A stretch of DNA of 64,000 nucleotides from JAXLWB01 sp046328715. Lineage in GTDB: Bacteria; Chloroflexota; Anaerolineae; Caldilineales; Caldilineaceae. The notes beneath the pieces were generated by a model, which saw nothing but the letters and a program-made list of their open reading frames with translations, did not search any database and was not told the DNA's origin. Both the position numbers and the translations under genes were made by a program. Every line of letters begins with the position of its first letter. The stretch's first letter is position 1. Location of the stretch: contig JAXLWB010000029.1 of the NCBI GenBank assembly GCA_046328715.1, positions 1 through 64,000 on the forward strand. Direction: 5' to 3'. Positions 52,369 through 61,073 of this stretch are shown here, one piece after another.

Positions 52369-53233
52369 ACCCTACCGCGCTCAACCGATCATACAAACTC
52401 TGGCGCTTTTCTTCGGGTAGTGCCAGATTGGGCAGGCGTGGCTTGCCGCAGTCAAAGCCGATCCATTGCATCACTGCTTTGAGCGAGGCGAAGAAGCCAA
52501 ATTCAAACATGGTCGCCGTGGTTTGGTTGGCGCGCAGTTGCAGGGCGGTGCCACGGGCATGGTCGCCATCCTTGACCGCCTGTTGCATCTCACGGTAGGC
52601 AGCGGCGTGATAGTTGAGCGAGGAGCCGATACAGCCGTTGGCACCAAACATGGCGGCGAAGAGACATTGCTCATCCATACCCGAGAAGATCGTCCATTGG
52701 CCTTGCCCTAGATCGATGATGCGCCGCAGTTCAAACATGTTAGGTCCGGTGTATTTGGCACCCGCCAAGGTCGGAATCGTCGAGAGTTCGCGCATCAGTG
52801 CCACGGCGTCGGTGGGACCGCCAAAGATGTAGCTGAAGAGTGGCAGATTGGGAGCCGCCGCGCCAATCCCGGCAAAGTATTGCACAACGCTAGCCGTTGT
52901 GTTGTAGAGAGGCGGAATGATACTGGCGACGCCATCGGCACCAGCCTCCTGGGCGTGGTGTGCCAACTCGGCGGCATCGGCAGCCACGGGTGTACCGACA
53001 TGGGCGATCACAGGCACACGCCCATTGGTTTGCTCTATGGCGAGTTCGAGCACCTGCTTGCGTTGCGCCACGGGCATGTAGACGCCCTCGCCCGTTGATC
53101 CACAGACATAAAAGCCACCGATTTGTTTGCCGACCAAGTAATCTACCACTCTACGCAGGACAGGGACGTTGACTTCATAGGTGTCAGTAAAGGGCGTGAC
53201 CAATGCAGGCCAAGCACCGGAAAAAGTTGTCAT
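52346..53233 (-). CDS. DHDPS/N-acetylneuraminate-lyase family aldolase
   Basis: A 295-residue class I TIM-barrel lyase. Visible motifs: WPALVTPFTDTYEVN, the substrate-carboxylate motif CGSTGEGV, and the Schiff-base lysine in LAGAKYTGPN. The GSTGEG form and the KYTG context point towards the N-acetylneuraminate lyase/2-keto-3-deoxy-acid aldolase branch, not true dihydrodipicolinate synthase. Lying opposite the YjhG-type dehydratase, it may cleave 2-keto-3-deoxypentonate to pyruvate and glycolaldehyde, or act on sialic acid. The ATG at 53233 (AAAGGC upstream) starts the conserved protein; the frame extends to 53338 without support. Confidence 0.85.
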   Translation of the reverse strand: MTTFSGAWPALVTPFTDTYEVNVPVLRRVVDYLVGKQIGGFYVCGSTGEGVYMPVAQRKQVLELAIEQTNGRVPVIAHVGTPVAADAAELAHHAQEAGADGVASIIPPLYNTTASVVQYFAGIGAAAPNLPLFSYIFGGPTDAVALMRELSTIPTLAGAKYTGPNMFELRRIIDLGQGQWTIFSGMDEQCLFAAMFGANGCIGSSLNYHAAAYREMQQAVKDGDHARGTALQLRANQTTATMFEFGFFASLKAVMQWIGFDCGKPRLPNLALPEEKRQSLYDRLSAVGFMELVEL

Positions 53234-53438
53234 GTTTTGCCTTTCTGGGTTGTGAGCAGATACTCTGTTCATTGTTTCGGGATTTGTGTACGTCACCAAA
53301 GAGATCAAGCCCACCAGCTTAAATTGGAAAGTACGCAAGTCCCAAGTTTGTTAGGGTTGTAGTATAATATGACTCTTGTTCAAAACGGTACTTGTCAGCT
53401 TTAGTTCAAGAGAACTGAGGGTCGTTACGGAGTCTGTT

Positions 53439-53810
53439 ATGCTATCTATCTTGTTAAGTCCTGATCTCACATTGTCGCTTGAACAAGAGGCAATCGAAGA
53501 AGATAAAAGCGTCAATGACATTATAAATGATGCGGTAGAGAACTATTTGCATGCGCGGCAGCAAGCAAAAATTGATCAGGAAATCGTGGCATATCAAACA
53601 ATGCATACCCAACTAAAAAGGGATCTGTTGGGTGAATGGGTAGCCATCCATAATCAAAAGCTCATTGATCATGATAGAGACCGTGTAGCCCTCTATCGCC
53701 GCATTCGTGCCCGATACGGGCGTAACCCGATTTTGATTCGACAAGTAAGAGAACAGCCGATAGAAGAGTTGTTTGCTAGAACTCCCAATACAGGTAGAGT
53801 TGTACCATGA
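53439..53810 (+). CDS. DUF5678-like small protein with ribbon-helix-helix-like N-terminus
   Basis: A 123-residue protein. The N-terminal 45 residues (LLSPDLTLSLEQEAIEEDKS, then NDIINDAVENYL) look like a ribbon-helix-helix or antitoxin-like segment. The C-terminal half (LLGEWVAIHNQKLIDHDRDR, then RIRARYGRNPILIRQV) resembles DUF5678. CGGAG precedes the chosen ATG at 53439. Its stop overlaps the ATG of the retropepsin-like gene by four bases (ATGA), so the two are translated together. Function unknown. Confidence 0.7.
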   Translation: MLSILLSPDLTLSLEQEAIEEDKSVNDIINDAVENYLHARQQAKIDQEIVAYQTMHTQLKRDLLGEWVAIHNQKLIDHDRDRVALYRRIRARYGRNPILIRQVREQPIEELFARTPNTGRVVP

Positions 53811-54187
53811 AGTCCTCTTACGCCACTCGATATTTTCCCCCAGCGCCTCAAGTTGAAATATGGCTCGGTCCACCAGACAGTGCATTTCGATTAGGTCCTT
53901 TGCAAGCATTGATTGACACCGGTTCTGATGCGACAGTTGTACCATATGCAATGCTTCGCCCTCTTCGTCTTCAAGTTGATGATAGAAAATACCTTCGTAG
54001 CCCCTGGGGAGATCGTCACATTGTAGACATATTCATGATGGATATAGGAATTGCAGGTCTGCGTCTGCCGATTGTTGAAATTGTGGCAGATACAATTGGA
54101 AATGAAGTCATTGTCGGACGCAATGTTTTAAACATGCTGCGCGTCATGTTAGATGGACCTAAACAGATGCTAGAGATTACTGATTGA
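53807..54187 (+). CDS. retropepsin-like aspartyl protease
   Basis: A 126-residue protein with the retroviral-type aspartate protease signature LIDTGSDATVVPYAML and a later GNEVIVGRNVLNML segment, which matches the flap/second hydrophobic glycine region. One DTG per chain means the active enzyme would be a dimer. Small proteins of this kind are found in cyanobacteria and Chloroflexota beside DUF5678-like genes. It overlaps its upstream neighbour by four bases and the downstream gene by one (TGATG). Substrate unknown; it might process the product of the upstream gene (guess). Confidence 0.8.
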   Translation: MKSSYATRYFPPAPQVEIWLGPPDSAFRLGPLQALIDTGSDATVVPYAMLRPLRLQVDDRKYLRSPWGDRHIVDIFMMDIGIAGLRLPIVEIVADTIGNEVIVGRNVLNMLRVMLDGPKQMLEITD

Positions 54188-55326
54188 TGGATTTCTTTTC
54201 TGTATCCACCGACCAAGTCCGTTGGTTTCGCATGAAGCGTTCTGGCTTAGTTGATCCCTTTCCCACGCCCGAGACGGCAGCAAGTGCGCTGATTGGCGTT
54301 CAGGCGCAGATTGAACCGGCGGCTGGCTTAGCATTGTGGAATCGTACTAGCGGCTTGACGATGAGCAAGTTTACAGACTTGCTTTACAAAGATAAGACAT
54401 TGGTCAAACTGTGGGGACAGCGGGGGACACTGCATCTCTATGCCAGCAGCGATTGGCCCTTGATCCATGCCATGCGTTCGATCAACAAGACCTGGTGGGA
54501 GCGGCAGATTGCGGCAGGACAGCTTGTATCGAACGATCATGCGGCCCTGGTCGAGCGCATTGCGACGCTTCTTCTTGAGCGGGAAACGATGGGACGGACT
54601 GCTTTACGTCAGTTGCTTGAGCAACACAATATTGAATTGGCAGAAGATTTCTATTCGCCCTGGGGCGGAATCTTTGCCGATTTGGTGCGCATGGGCTACG
54701 CCTGTCATGCGGGGCGGATCAAGGGTGAAGGTCACTTTGCTCATCGCCACAACTGGCTGCCAAAGTTAGCGTGGAACCCACCGGATGCGGATGTTGCCAA
54801 TGTTCAGATTATGCGCCGCTATTTTCAGGCTTACGGTCCTGCTACCCTGGCTGACTTTACCTATTGGCGCTACCCGTCGAGCGGTCATCAACGCCGCTGG
54901 TTTGAAACCATCCAGCCGGAACTGGTCGAGGTAAACGTTGCAGGGCAGCCGATGTGGGTGTTGGATTGTGATTTGGATGAGCTGATCGCTACGCCGCCTG
55001 CGCCCGAAGCATGGCCGATCAAGATGCTCTTTCGCTTTGAGCCTTACTTGCTCGCCCACAAAGAGAAAGATTGGGTCGCCGATGCTGCGCACTATAAGGC
55101 AATCTGGCGACCTGCAGGACATATCGAAGGCATTGTCTTGGTTTATGGACGGGCAGTGGCAACATGGGGATACGAGAAGAAAGCGGGCGGACTCCGCGTC
55201 TTTGTTCAGCCCTTTGCACACTTAGCCAGCCCAGTGCTGCAAACCATACATAAGATTACTCCAGAAATTGCTGCTTTCTTCGAAACCCGTTTGTTTGACT
55301 TGACAATTTCGTTATTTGAACGGTAG
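54187..55326 (+). CDS. AlkZ/YcaQ-like winged-helix DNA glycosylase family protein
   Basis: A 379-residue protein of the HTH_42 family. The N-terminal part carries the Q-x-Q motif of the AlkZ/YcaQ glycosylases (Gln39 and Gln41 in ALIGVQAQIEPA) and WGQRGTLHLYASSDWP, both diagnostic. Members unhook DNA interstrand crosslinks or bulky alkyl lesions made by natural toxins. The ATG at 54187 overlaps the previous stop by one base (TGATG); a TTG at 54184 is possible. It is the last gene of the overlapping trio. Confidence 0.85.
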   Translation: MDFFSVSTDQVRWFRMKRSGLVDPFPTPETAASALIGVQAQIEPAAGLALWNRTSGLTMSKFTDLLYKDKTLVKLWGQRGTLHLYASSDWPLIHAMRSINKTWWERQIAAGQLVSNDHAALVERIATLLLERETMGRTALRQLLEQHNIELAEDFYSPWGGIFADLVRMGYACHAGRIKGEGHFAHRHNWLPKLAWNPPDADVANVQIMRRYFQAYGPATLADFTYWRYPSSGHQRRWFETIQPELVEVNVAGQPMWVLDCDLDELIATPPAPEAWPIKMLFRFEPYLLAHKEKDWVADAAHYKAIWRPAGHIEGIVLVYGRAVATWGYEKKAGGLRVFVQPFAHLASPVLQTIHKITPEIAAFFETRLFDLTISLFER

Positions 55327-55893
55327 GATCAGAGTAGAGAGTGGCGCTGGTCCGAGTGGAAACGCTGTTAAACTGCCACGAGTTGCTTGTCACCAAACCC
55401 CATCAGTCGCCGATAAAAACAGAACAAACATTCCATCATTTGTCCATAGAGAGTCTCGATTTTCTAGGACATTTGTTGTATACTGATCGACACGCTTTCT
55501 AGACATTGCACAATTTACTCTAGAGAAATCTTTGGAGATTGTATAATGTTTATGTGTCATTTGTATCGGAAAGCGCTAAGCGTACAGCAGTGTACGTTCG
55601 CTAAATGCTAGCGGTTGCAAGTAAGTCATATCTTCGCAGCGTAAAATATGACTTAGTGTAGAGCGTCGGTATAGGTACGGCCAGGGTCCCCGGTGATTGC
55701 TTCGAAGTCTGCTCGTGGCCGCGGAACCACAATTAGGTGTTTTGCCACGTGTACGATTTTTTCCTTAGCAAATTGCAGATAGGTCACGGACTGAACGATT
55801 CGCCAGCGAGTTCGGTTGCGAAGCATACTCGCTTTTTTTAGGATTGTATGGCGTACCTTTTCTGCAAACAGCAACTATCGTTTGGAAATCTAT
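55327..55893. repeat. intergenic region with ATATGACTT hairpin
   Basis: About 560 bases. TAAGTCATAT (55622-55631) pairs with ATATGACTTA (55646-55655) with a 14-base loop. Its core is like the repeat at 220-285. A possible small minus-strand gene lies at 55653-55874. Bases 55327-55620 show nothing else convincing; they contain several CTAGA words. Confidence 0.5.
55653..55874 (-). CDS. possible small basic hypothetical protein
   Basis: A 73-codon frame whose later part (WRIVQSVTYLQFAKEKIVHV, then VVPRPRADFEAITGDP) has protein-like composition and a plausible start at the ATG of MLRNRTRW. There is no clear ribosome site and no family is recognised. Divergent to the sigma-like gene. It may be real but could equally be chance. 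Confidence 0.3.
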   Translation of the reverse strand: MLFAEKVRHTILKKASMLRNRTRWRIVQSVTYLQFAKEKIVHVAKHLIVVPRPRADFEAITGDPGRTYTDALH

Positions 55894-56943
55894 ATGTCAT
55901 GGTTTGACAAACTTATCGCTGAGCTAAAACATCACGATCAGTATTCAGATGACTTGGCCAATCGTTTGAATGAAATACAACGCCGACCTGCGCTTAGTTC
56001 AGAAGAATTCAATGATTTAATTTTACAGATCAGCATTGGACGTTTCGCCGGGAAACAGTTGTTTGCCAAGCAGTATGCCAATGCCGCAGAAAAACAACAG
56101 CTTTCTGACATTGTTCGTTCTGGTGAAGAGGCTGTTCGCCAGTTCACGGAACATGGGTGGATTCATGTTTTGCCTTCGCTCGCTGATTACATCACGAGTG
56201 CTCATCACTTTGAAGAGTTGCTAGAGATAGGATACACTGCATTACATCGCGCACTGATCACCTATCATCATCTTCCAGGTTGCCGTTTCCAAGAGTATGT
56301 CACAGTCTGGATTCAACAGCTTTTGGAAGAATCGTTCCAGGATAACAGTGTCTTTGTCCCCTCGCTGCGCACCCTGGCCGACTATCAACTGCATGTCGAA
56401 AACGAGCTTGAGTATCAACTCAACCGGGAGCCGACAGTGGAAGAAATTGCCCTGGCGATGCGTTACTTGCCGGTGAAGGAAAAACGGGAGATCCTGGCGG
56501 AGCGATCTAGGCAGCGCACGTTATCGGCGATGCAGGAGCAGAACCTCCGCATGGCGATGACTAAGGTGTTGTTGGTGCGCCAGTATAAGGAACTCGCCAA
56601 AGAATTCACGATGACACTGACCGTGACCGTCGATGGCGGGAGCCATTTTTTCGACAACGTTGTACGCATCGAGCAGGCATTGGCGCAGGAAGTAAAGGAA
56701 CTCTATCGCTGTGGTCACTCCCGCTACGTCGATAAGGAACGTTTGAAAGCAGCACCTGAAGTTTGGCGTTGCTCGAAATGTCGGCAGCAGCAGCGCGCTG
56801 GAGGCTGTGGAGAATGGAAGGAAGTAACTCTGCTCCATCGCCACCCTGAGCGTATCTGCCTCTGGTTAGACGATGGGCGTAAGTTTTTTATCGAAGATGA
56901 CTTCTGGGCAATTGCCCGCCAATTGTCAAGCAGTTTGGAGTAA
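55894..56943 (+). CDS. divergent sigma-70-like protein with C-terminal cysteine cluster
   Basis: A 349-residue protein. Residues about 104-146 resemble sigma-70 region 2 (LLEIGYTALHRALITYHHLP, RFQEYVTVWIQQLLEES), and 160-190 resemble region 3 (ENELEYQLNREPTVEEIALA). No region 4 HTH is visible; instead the end carries Cys273 (RCGH), Cys293-x2-Cys296 and Cys305, which look like a zinc ribbon. It may be a sigma-like or anti-sigma-like factor, or a decayed paralogue. The ATG at 55894 is preceded by GGAAA; an upstream frame from 55816 lacks a site. Confidence 0.65.
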   Translation: MSWFDKLIAELKHHDQYSDDLANRLNEIQRRPALSSEEFNDLILQISIGRFAGKQLFAKQYANAAEKQQLSDIVRSGEEAVRQFTEHGWIHVLPSLADYITSAHHFEELLEIGYTALHRALITYHHLPGCRFQEYVTVWIQQLLEESFQDNSVFVPSLRTLADYQLHVENELEYQLNREPTVEEIALAMRYLPVKEKREILAERSRQRTLSAMQEQNLRMAMTKVLLVRQYKELAKEFTMTLTVTVDGGSHFFDNVVRIEQALAQEVKELYRCGHSRYVDKERLKAAPEVWRCSKCRQQQRAGGCGEWKEVTLLHRHPERICLWLDDGRKFFIEDDFWAIARQLSSSLE

Positions 56944-56980
56944 TTTCATAGTAGGGTAGAGAGTAGACAAGAAGAAGGGA

Positions 56981-57022
56981 GACAGGAAGACAAGAGAGTT
57001 ATCTTCATCTTGTCTTCCTGTC
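56981..57022. repeat. GACAGGAAGACAAGA inverted repeat
   Basis: A perfect 15-bp stem (56981-56995 against 57008-57022), widened on both sides by imperfect GACAAGAAG/CTTGTC words. It lies between the sigma-like gene and the Mo-hydroxylase operon. Its GACAAGAAG words recur in the hairpin at 63572-63616. Confidence 0.65.
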
Positions 57023-57069
57023 CTCTTGTCTTGTTGTATGCTCATCTCCCCAATCTGAAGGAGGAAACC

Positions 57070-57945
57070 TTGCAAGCGTTTGATTATGTAAAAGCTGGCT
57101 CTGTCAGCGAAGTGGTTTCGCTTATGTCCCAGCACAATGGAAAAGCCCGAGTGATGGCAGGTGGCACCGATCTACTGGTTGCACTGCGTGAAGGTCGCGC
57201 CAGTGCAGACTTAGTGGTCGATGTGAAAAAGCTGCCCGAACTCAACGAGATGAGCTATAGCACCAAGAACGGGTTGAAATTGGGCGCTGCAGTTCCCTGC
57301 TATCGCATGTACAACGACAAGACCGTAGCCGCTGCCTATCCGGGATTAATGGATTCGGCTACCTTGATCGGTGGCACACAGATTCAAGGACGGGCCAGTC
57401 TGGGTGGTAATCTCTGCAATGCCTCCCCCGCTGCAGACTCGATTCCTTCCTTGATTGCCCATGGTGCTATCTGTCACATTGCCGGACCCAATGGAACACG
57501 TACCTTGCCTGTCGAGCAGTTCTGTGTGGCTCCAGGTAAAAATTGTTTGGCCCCAGGTGAATTCCTGGTCGCATTGACCATACCTGCACCTGTTGCTGGT
57601 GGTGGAGCGGCCTATTTGCGCTTCATTCCACGCAACGAAATGGACATTGCCGTGGTCGGTGTGGGTGCCTCTGTGGTACTCGATGAGAGCCGCAGCAAAT
57701 TTGTTTCGGCGCGCATCTCTCTGGGCGCAGTGGCTCCTACCCCACTCTTTGTTGTCGAAGCAGGTGAGGCATTGGCTGGTCAACCGGTCAGCGCCGAGAG
57801 CATCGAAAAAGCAGCCAAGATCGCGCAAGACGCGGCCAAACCGATTAGCGATATGCGTGGCACTGCCCAATATCGCAAACATCTCTCCGCAGTCATGACC
57901 CGGCGCACGCTGGAAAAGGCAATTGAACGAGCGAAAAGCAAATAA
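57070..57945 (+). CDS. Mo-hydroxylase FAD-binding subunit (CoxM/XdhB-like)
   Basis: A 291-residue subunit of a xanthine-dehydrogenase-family enzyme. Flavin-binding motifs are MAGGTDLLVALREG and SLGGNLCNASPAADSIPS; the C-terminal CODH-flavoprotein domain follows. It passes electrons from the 2Fe-2S subunit to the acceptor. No ATG fits: the conserved start is TTG at 57070 with AAGGAGG seven bases upstream, and the reading frame upstream to 57010 is within the repeat. It begins the three-gene operon FAD-FeS-Mo. Confidence 0.9.
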   Translation: MQAFDYVKAGSVSEVVSLMSQHNGKARVMAGGTDLLVALREGRASADLVVDVKKLPELNEMSYSTKNGLKLGAAVPCYRMYNDKTVAAAYPGLMDSATLIGGTQIQGRASLGGNLCNASPAADSIPSLIAHGAICHIAGPNGTRTLPVEQFCVAPGKNCLAPGEFLVALTIPAPVAGGGAAYLRFIPRNEMDIAVVGVGASVVLDESRSKFVSARISLGAVAPTPLFVVEAGEALAGQPVSAESIEKAAKIAQDAAKPISDMRGTAQYRKHLSAVMTRRTLEKAIERAKSK

Positions 57946-58041
57946 GGGGATGAGGGGAAGGGGAGATAGGGAGATAGGGCTTGATTAACCCCATCTCCTC
58001 ATCTCCCCACCTCCCTACCTCCCATTTCTAAGGGAACAAAC
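57946..58041. repeat. imperfect GGGGATGAGG/CCTCATCTCCCC repeat
   Basis: The 96-base gap inside the Mo-hydroxylase operon is an imperfect inverted repeat: purine-rich GGGAGATAGGGAGATAGGG on the left and pyrimidine-rich CATCTCCTCATCTCCCCACC on the right. The genes on both sides are functionally linked, so it must allow read-through or set their ratio. Confidence 0.5.
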
Positions 58042-58524
58042 ATGGCAAAGAAGACAGTAGTAGAAGCAACCGTCAATGGTGAAAGCAAAGAATTTCTCTG
58101 TGAGCCCCGCCAGAGTTTATTAGAAGTGTTGCGCGACAATCTGCATCTGACAGGCACCAAGGAAGGTTGCAACAATGGCAACTGTGGTGCCTGCAATGTC
58201 ATTATGAATGGCACTCTGGTCAACTCCTGCTTGGTCTTGGGGGTGGAGGCCGACGGTGCCGAGATTACCACCATCGAAGGGTTGGCCGATTCCCAAGGTG
58301 GCGAACTGAACGTATTGCAGAAGAAATTCCTGGAGCACGCCGCCCTGCAATGTGGCATCTGCACCCCAGGCTTTCTGCTTTCGGCCAAAATGTTGCTCGA
58401 CAAGAACCCCGATCCAACCGAGCATGATGTTCGCTTCTGGCTGGCAGGCAACCTCTGTCGCTGCACCGGCTATGACAAAATTGTACGCGCCGTACTCGAT
58501 GCGGCGGATGCGGTGGAAGCATAG
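58042..58524 (+). CDS. Mo-hydroxylase 2Fe-2S subunit (CoxS/XdhC-type)
   Basis: A 160-residue small subunit carrying two 2Fe-2S clusters. The plant-ferredoxin-type cluster uses Cys43, Cys48, Cys51 and Cys63 (GCNNGNCGACNV, NSCLVLG); the second uses Cys104, Cys107, Cys139 and Cys141 (CGICTPGF, LCRCTGYD). All eight cysteines are present. It relays electrons from the Mo subunit to FAD. AAGGGAAC precedes the ATG. Length is normal. Confidence 0.95.
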   Translation: MAKKTVVEATVNGESKEFLCEPRQSLLEVLRDNLHLTGTKEGCNNGNCGACNVIMNGTLVNSCLVLGVEADGAEITTIEGLADSQGGELNVLQKKFLEHAALQCGICTPGFLLSAKMLLDKNPDPTEHDVRFWLAGNLCRCTGYDKIVRAVLDAADAVEA

Positions 58525-58525
58525 G

Positions 58526-58612
58526 AATTACGAAAGACAAAATACGATTTACGAGATTCTTCGTAATTCGTATTTCGTAACCCGTAACTCGTAATGAACT
58601 GGAGACTCAACT
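58526..58612. repeat. TACGAA-rich inverted repeat within the operon
   Basis: The gap between the 2Fe-2S and Mo subunit genes is made of AATTACGAA, AATACGATTTACGA on the left and TTCGTAATTCGTATTTCGTAA on the right, giving several alternative stems. It is another intergenic inverted repeat with its own vocabulary. Confidence 0.5.
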
Positions 58613-60865
58613 ATGTCCAACTTCAAAGTAGTCGGAACCCGCCCTATCCGCCCTGATGGTGCTGACAAAGTGACCGGGCGAGCGGTTTATGGCGCGGATG
58701 TGCAATTCCCGGCCTTATTGCACGGCAAAATGTTGCGCAGCCCGCACGCCCATGCCCGCATCAAATCGATCGATACCAGCGCGGCGGAGAAATATCCAGG
58801 CGTCAAAGCGGTGGCGACCTCTGCCGACCTGCCCAACATCGAAGATCATATTGCCCATCTTGGCGAAAGCATCTCCAACATGCGCTATATGAGCAGCAAC
58901 ATCTTGGCGCGCGACAAGGTGCTCTATCATGGTCATGCTATTGCGGCCGTTGCTGCTGAAAATCCGCATGTCGCTGAGGAAGCGGTCAAGCTGATCAAGG
59001 TTGAATATGAGCTATTGCCGCCCGTGCTCGACGAAATGGAAGCAATGAAGCCAGGCGCACCGATTGTGCTCGAAGATCTACGCACCAGCGAGATGGGCAA
59101 TAAACTGGAAGGCCAAACCAACATTGCCAGCCACCTGCGCCACGAACGAGGTGACGTAGAGAAAGGCTTTGCCGAAGCCGATGTCATCGTTGAACGCGAG
59201 TTTAACACGGGCACGGTACACCAAGGCTACATCGAGCCACAAAATGGCACTGCCTTGTGGAGCCAGGACGGTACGATCAAGGTCTGGTGCAGCACGCAAG
59301 GTGCATTTGCTGTCCGCAGCGAAGTAGCTGAGATTTTGCATGTGCCGATTTCGTCGGTGGTTGTCACACCAACTGAAATCGGCGGTGGCTTTGGCGGCAA
59401 AACCTTGGTCTATCTCGAACCTGTAGCTGCCATTCTCTCCAAAAAGGCTGGCCATCGCCCGGTTAAGATGACGATGACCCGTGCTGAAGTGTTGCAGGCA
59501 ACTGGCCCAACTTCGGCTTCTTACATCAAAGTCAAGATCGGTGCCAAGAAGAATGGCAAGATCACCGCTGCCCAAGCCTACCTTGCCTTTGAAGCAGGTG
59601 CCTTCCCCGGTTCACCTGTGGGTGCCGCTTCGGGTGTGATTCTTGCTCCTTACAAACTCGACAACCTGCTCATCGACGGCTACGACGTGATCGTCAACAA
59701 GTGCAAGGCCGCCGCTTATCGCGCGCCGGGTGGTACGAATGCCGCCTTTGCTTCCGAGACGGTGGTGGATGAACTGGCCGAAAAGCTGGGCATCGATCCC
59801 GTCGAATTCCGTGTGATCAACGGCGTCAAAGAAGGTGACCGCCGTGCCGATGGTCCCGTCTACAAGAGTATCGGTTATCTGGAATGTCTGGAAGCGGCGC
59901 GCAAGCATCCACACTATTCGGCTCCGCTGCCCAAGCCAAGCAATGCCCACTCCAAGGTAGGACGTGGCGTGGCCGGTGGCTTCTGGTTCAACTGGGGTGG
60001 TCGCTCCAGCGCCAGCGCCAGTGTCAATACTGATGGCACGGTCAGTTTACTTGAAGGCTCCACGGATATCGGCGGCTCACGTGCCTCGATTGCCATGATG
60101 TTGGCCGAGACGCTAGGGGTGAACTACGAACAGGTGAAGCCGCAGGTCGTCGGCACCGACACGGTCGGCTATAACGACGTGACCGGTGGCAGTCGCACTA
60201 CGGCTGGCACTGGTTTGGCTGTACATGTTCTTGGTCAAAAGCTCCTGGCCGAAATGGCGGGACGTGCGGCTGAAATCTGGGAAGTGAAGCCGGATGAAGT
60301 GAAGGTGGAAAATGGCGTCTTCTCGCATAATGGCCACAGCATGACCTTCAAGGAACTGGCGGCCAAGACCGAGGATCTGCCCGTGACTGCGGCAGCTTCG
60401 ACCCACGCCGAGGAATTCGGCAATGCCTTTGGTGTCCATATTGTCGATGTTGAAGTGGACACCGAAACCGGCAAGACGCAGATTCTACGTTACACTGCTG
60501 TGCAGGATGTCGGTCGTGCTATCCATCCCAGCTATGTTGAAGGCCAACTGCATGGCGGCGTGGCCCAAGGTGTCGGTTGGGCGCTCAATGAGGAATATGT
60601 CTACAGCAAAGAAGGACGCTTGCTCAATGCCAGCTTGCTCGACTATCGTATGCCCACTGCGCTGGATCTGCCAATGATCGATACCGTGATGGTCGATGTG
60701 CCCTTCCCGGCCCATCCCTATGGCGTGCGTGGCGTCGGCGAAGTGCCGATCGTGCCACCAGCCGCAGCTGTGGCCAACGCCATCCACAACGCACTCGGCA
60801 TCCGCATGGAAACCTTACCCATGTCGCCACCGAATGTGATGGAAGCGGTTTGGAAACAGCAGTAG
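58613..60865 (+). CDS. Mo-hydroxylase molybdopterin-binding subunit (xanthine/aldehyde oxidoreductase type)
   Basis: A 750-residue catalytic subunit. It has TGRAVYGADVQFP, GGGFGGKTLVYLEPVAA, the active-site segment AYRAPGGTNAAFASE and catalytic Glu710 in GVGEVPIVPPA. AYRAPGG with no AYxCSFR rules out form I CO dehydrogenase and favours an aldehyde or heterocycle hydroxylase. With the pentonate genes nearby, oxidation of glycolaldehyde or a similar aldehyde is possible, as by Sulfolobus enzymes of this family (inference). Xanthine dehydrogenase is the other main option. A terminator hairpin follows. Confidence 0.9.
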   Translation: MSNFKVVGTRPIRPDGADKVTGRAVYGADVQFPALLHGKMLRSPHAHARIKSIDTSAAEKYPGVKAVATSADLPNIEDHIAHLGESISNMRYMSSNILARDKVLYHGHAIAAVAAENPHVAEEAVKLIKVEYELLPPVLDEMEAMKPGAPIVLEDLRTSEMGNKLEGQTNIASHLRHERGDVEKGFAEADVIVEREFNTGTVHQGYIEPQNGTALWSQDGTIKVWCSTQGAFAVRSEVAEILHVPISSVVVTPTEIGGGFGGKTLVYLEPVAAILSKKAGHRPVKMTMTRAEVLQATGPTSASYIKVKIGAKKNGKITAAQAYLAFEAGAFPGSPVGAASGVILAPYKLDNLLIDGYDVIVNKCKAAAYRAPGGTNAAFASETVVDELAEKLGIDPVEFRVINGVKEGDRRADGPVYKSIGYLECLEAARKHPHYSAPLPKPSNAHSKVGRGVAGGFWFNWGGRSSASASVNTDGTVSLLEGSTDIGGSRASIAMMLAETLGVNYEQVKPQVVGTDTVGYNDVTGGSRTTAGTGLAVHVLGQKLLAEMAGRAAEIWEVKPDEVKVENGVFSHNGHSMTFKELAAKTEDLPVTAAASTHAEEFGNAFGVHIVDVEVDTETGKTQILRYTAVQDVGRAIHPSYVEGQLHGGVAQGVGWALNEEYVYSKEGRLLNASLLDYRMPTALDLPMIDTVMVDVPFPAHPYGVRGVGEVPIVPPAAAVANAIHNALGIRMETLPMSPPNVMEAVWKQQ

Positions 60866-60903
60866 GGTAGTGGACAGTGGGACAGTAAGTCAGTAAATCA
60901 GTG

Positions 60904-60940
60904 ACTGGGTAACAAGTTCAACTTGTTACCCAGTTTTGTT
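60904..60940 (+). terminator. terminator of the Mo-hydroxylase operon
   Basis: ACTGGGTAACAAG pairs with its complement in a hairpin of about 13 bp (60904-60934, tiny TTCAA loop) followed directly by TTTGTTTTG. It is placed 38 bases after the stop and also faces the convergent HEPN remnant. Confidence 0.75.
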
Positions 60941-60944
60941 TTGT

Positions 60945-61073
60945 TCAATTGAGGTATCCGTTATTGCGTAGATACTGTTCAATCGTCGAAACAAATAGTT
61001 GAGCATCTTGATAACTCTCTTTTGCTTGTTCGATGCGGTACCGTATCAAGTCGCTCATCTGTGTTGAACTCAT
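60945..61073 (-). pseudogene. truncated HEPN-domain partner of an MNT nucleotidyltransferase
   Basis: A 42-residue frame beginning MSSTQMSDLIRYRIEQAKES, the typical N-terminus of HEPN-domain proteins (about 120-140 residues), but stopping after NNGYLN. The conserved RxxxxH region and helices that follow in intact HEPN toxins are missing. Its ATG overlaps the stop of the MNT gene by four bases (ATGA), so the ancestral operon arrangement is intact. It is probably the remnant of an MNT-HEPN toxin-antitoxin pair; a functional short peptide is unlikely. Confidence 0.7.

Noticed and set aside
58613..60865. Carbon monoxide dehydrogenase large subunit (form I)
   Set aside because: The active-site AYxCSFR loop is absent; AYRAPGG is present instead.
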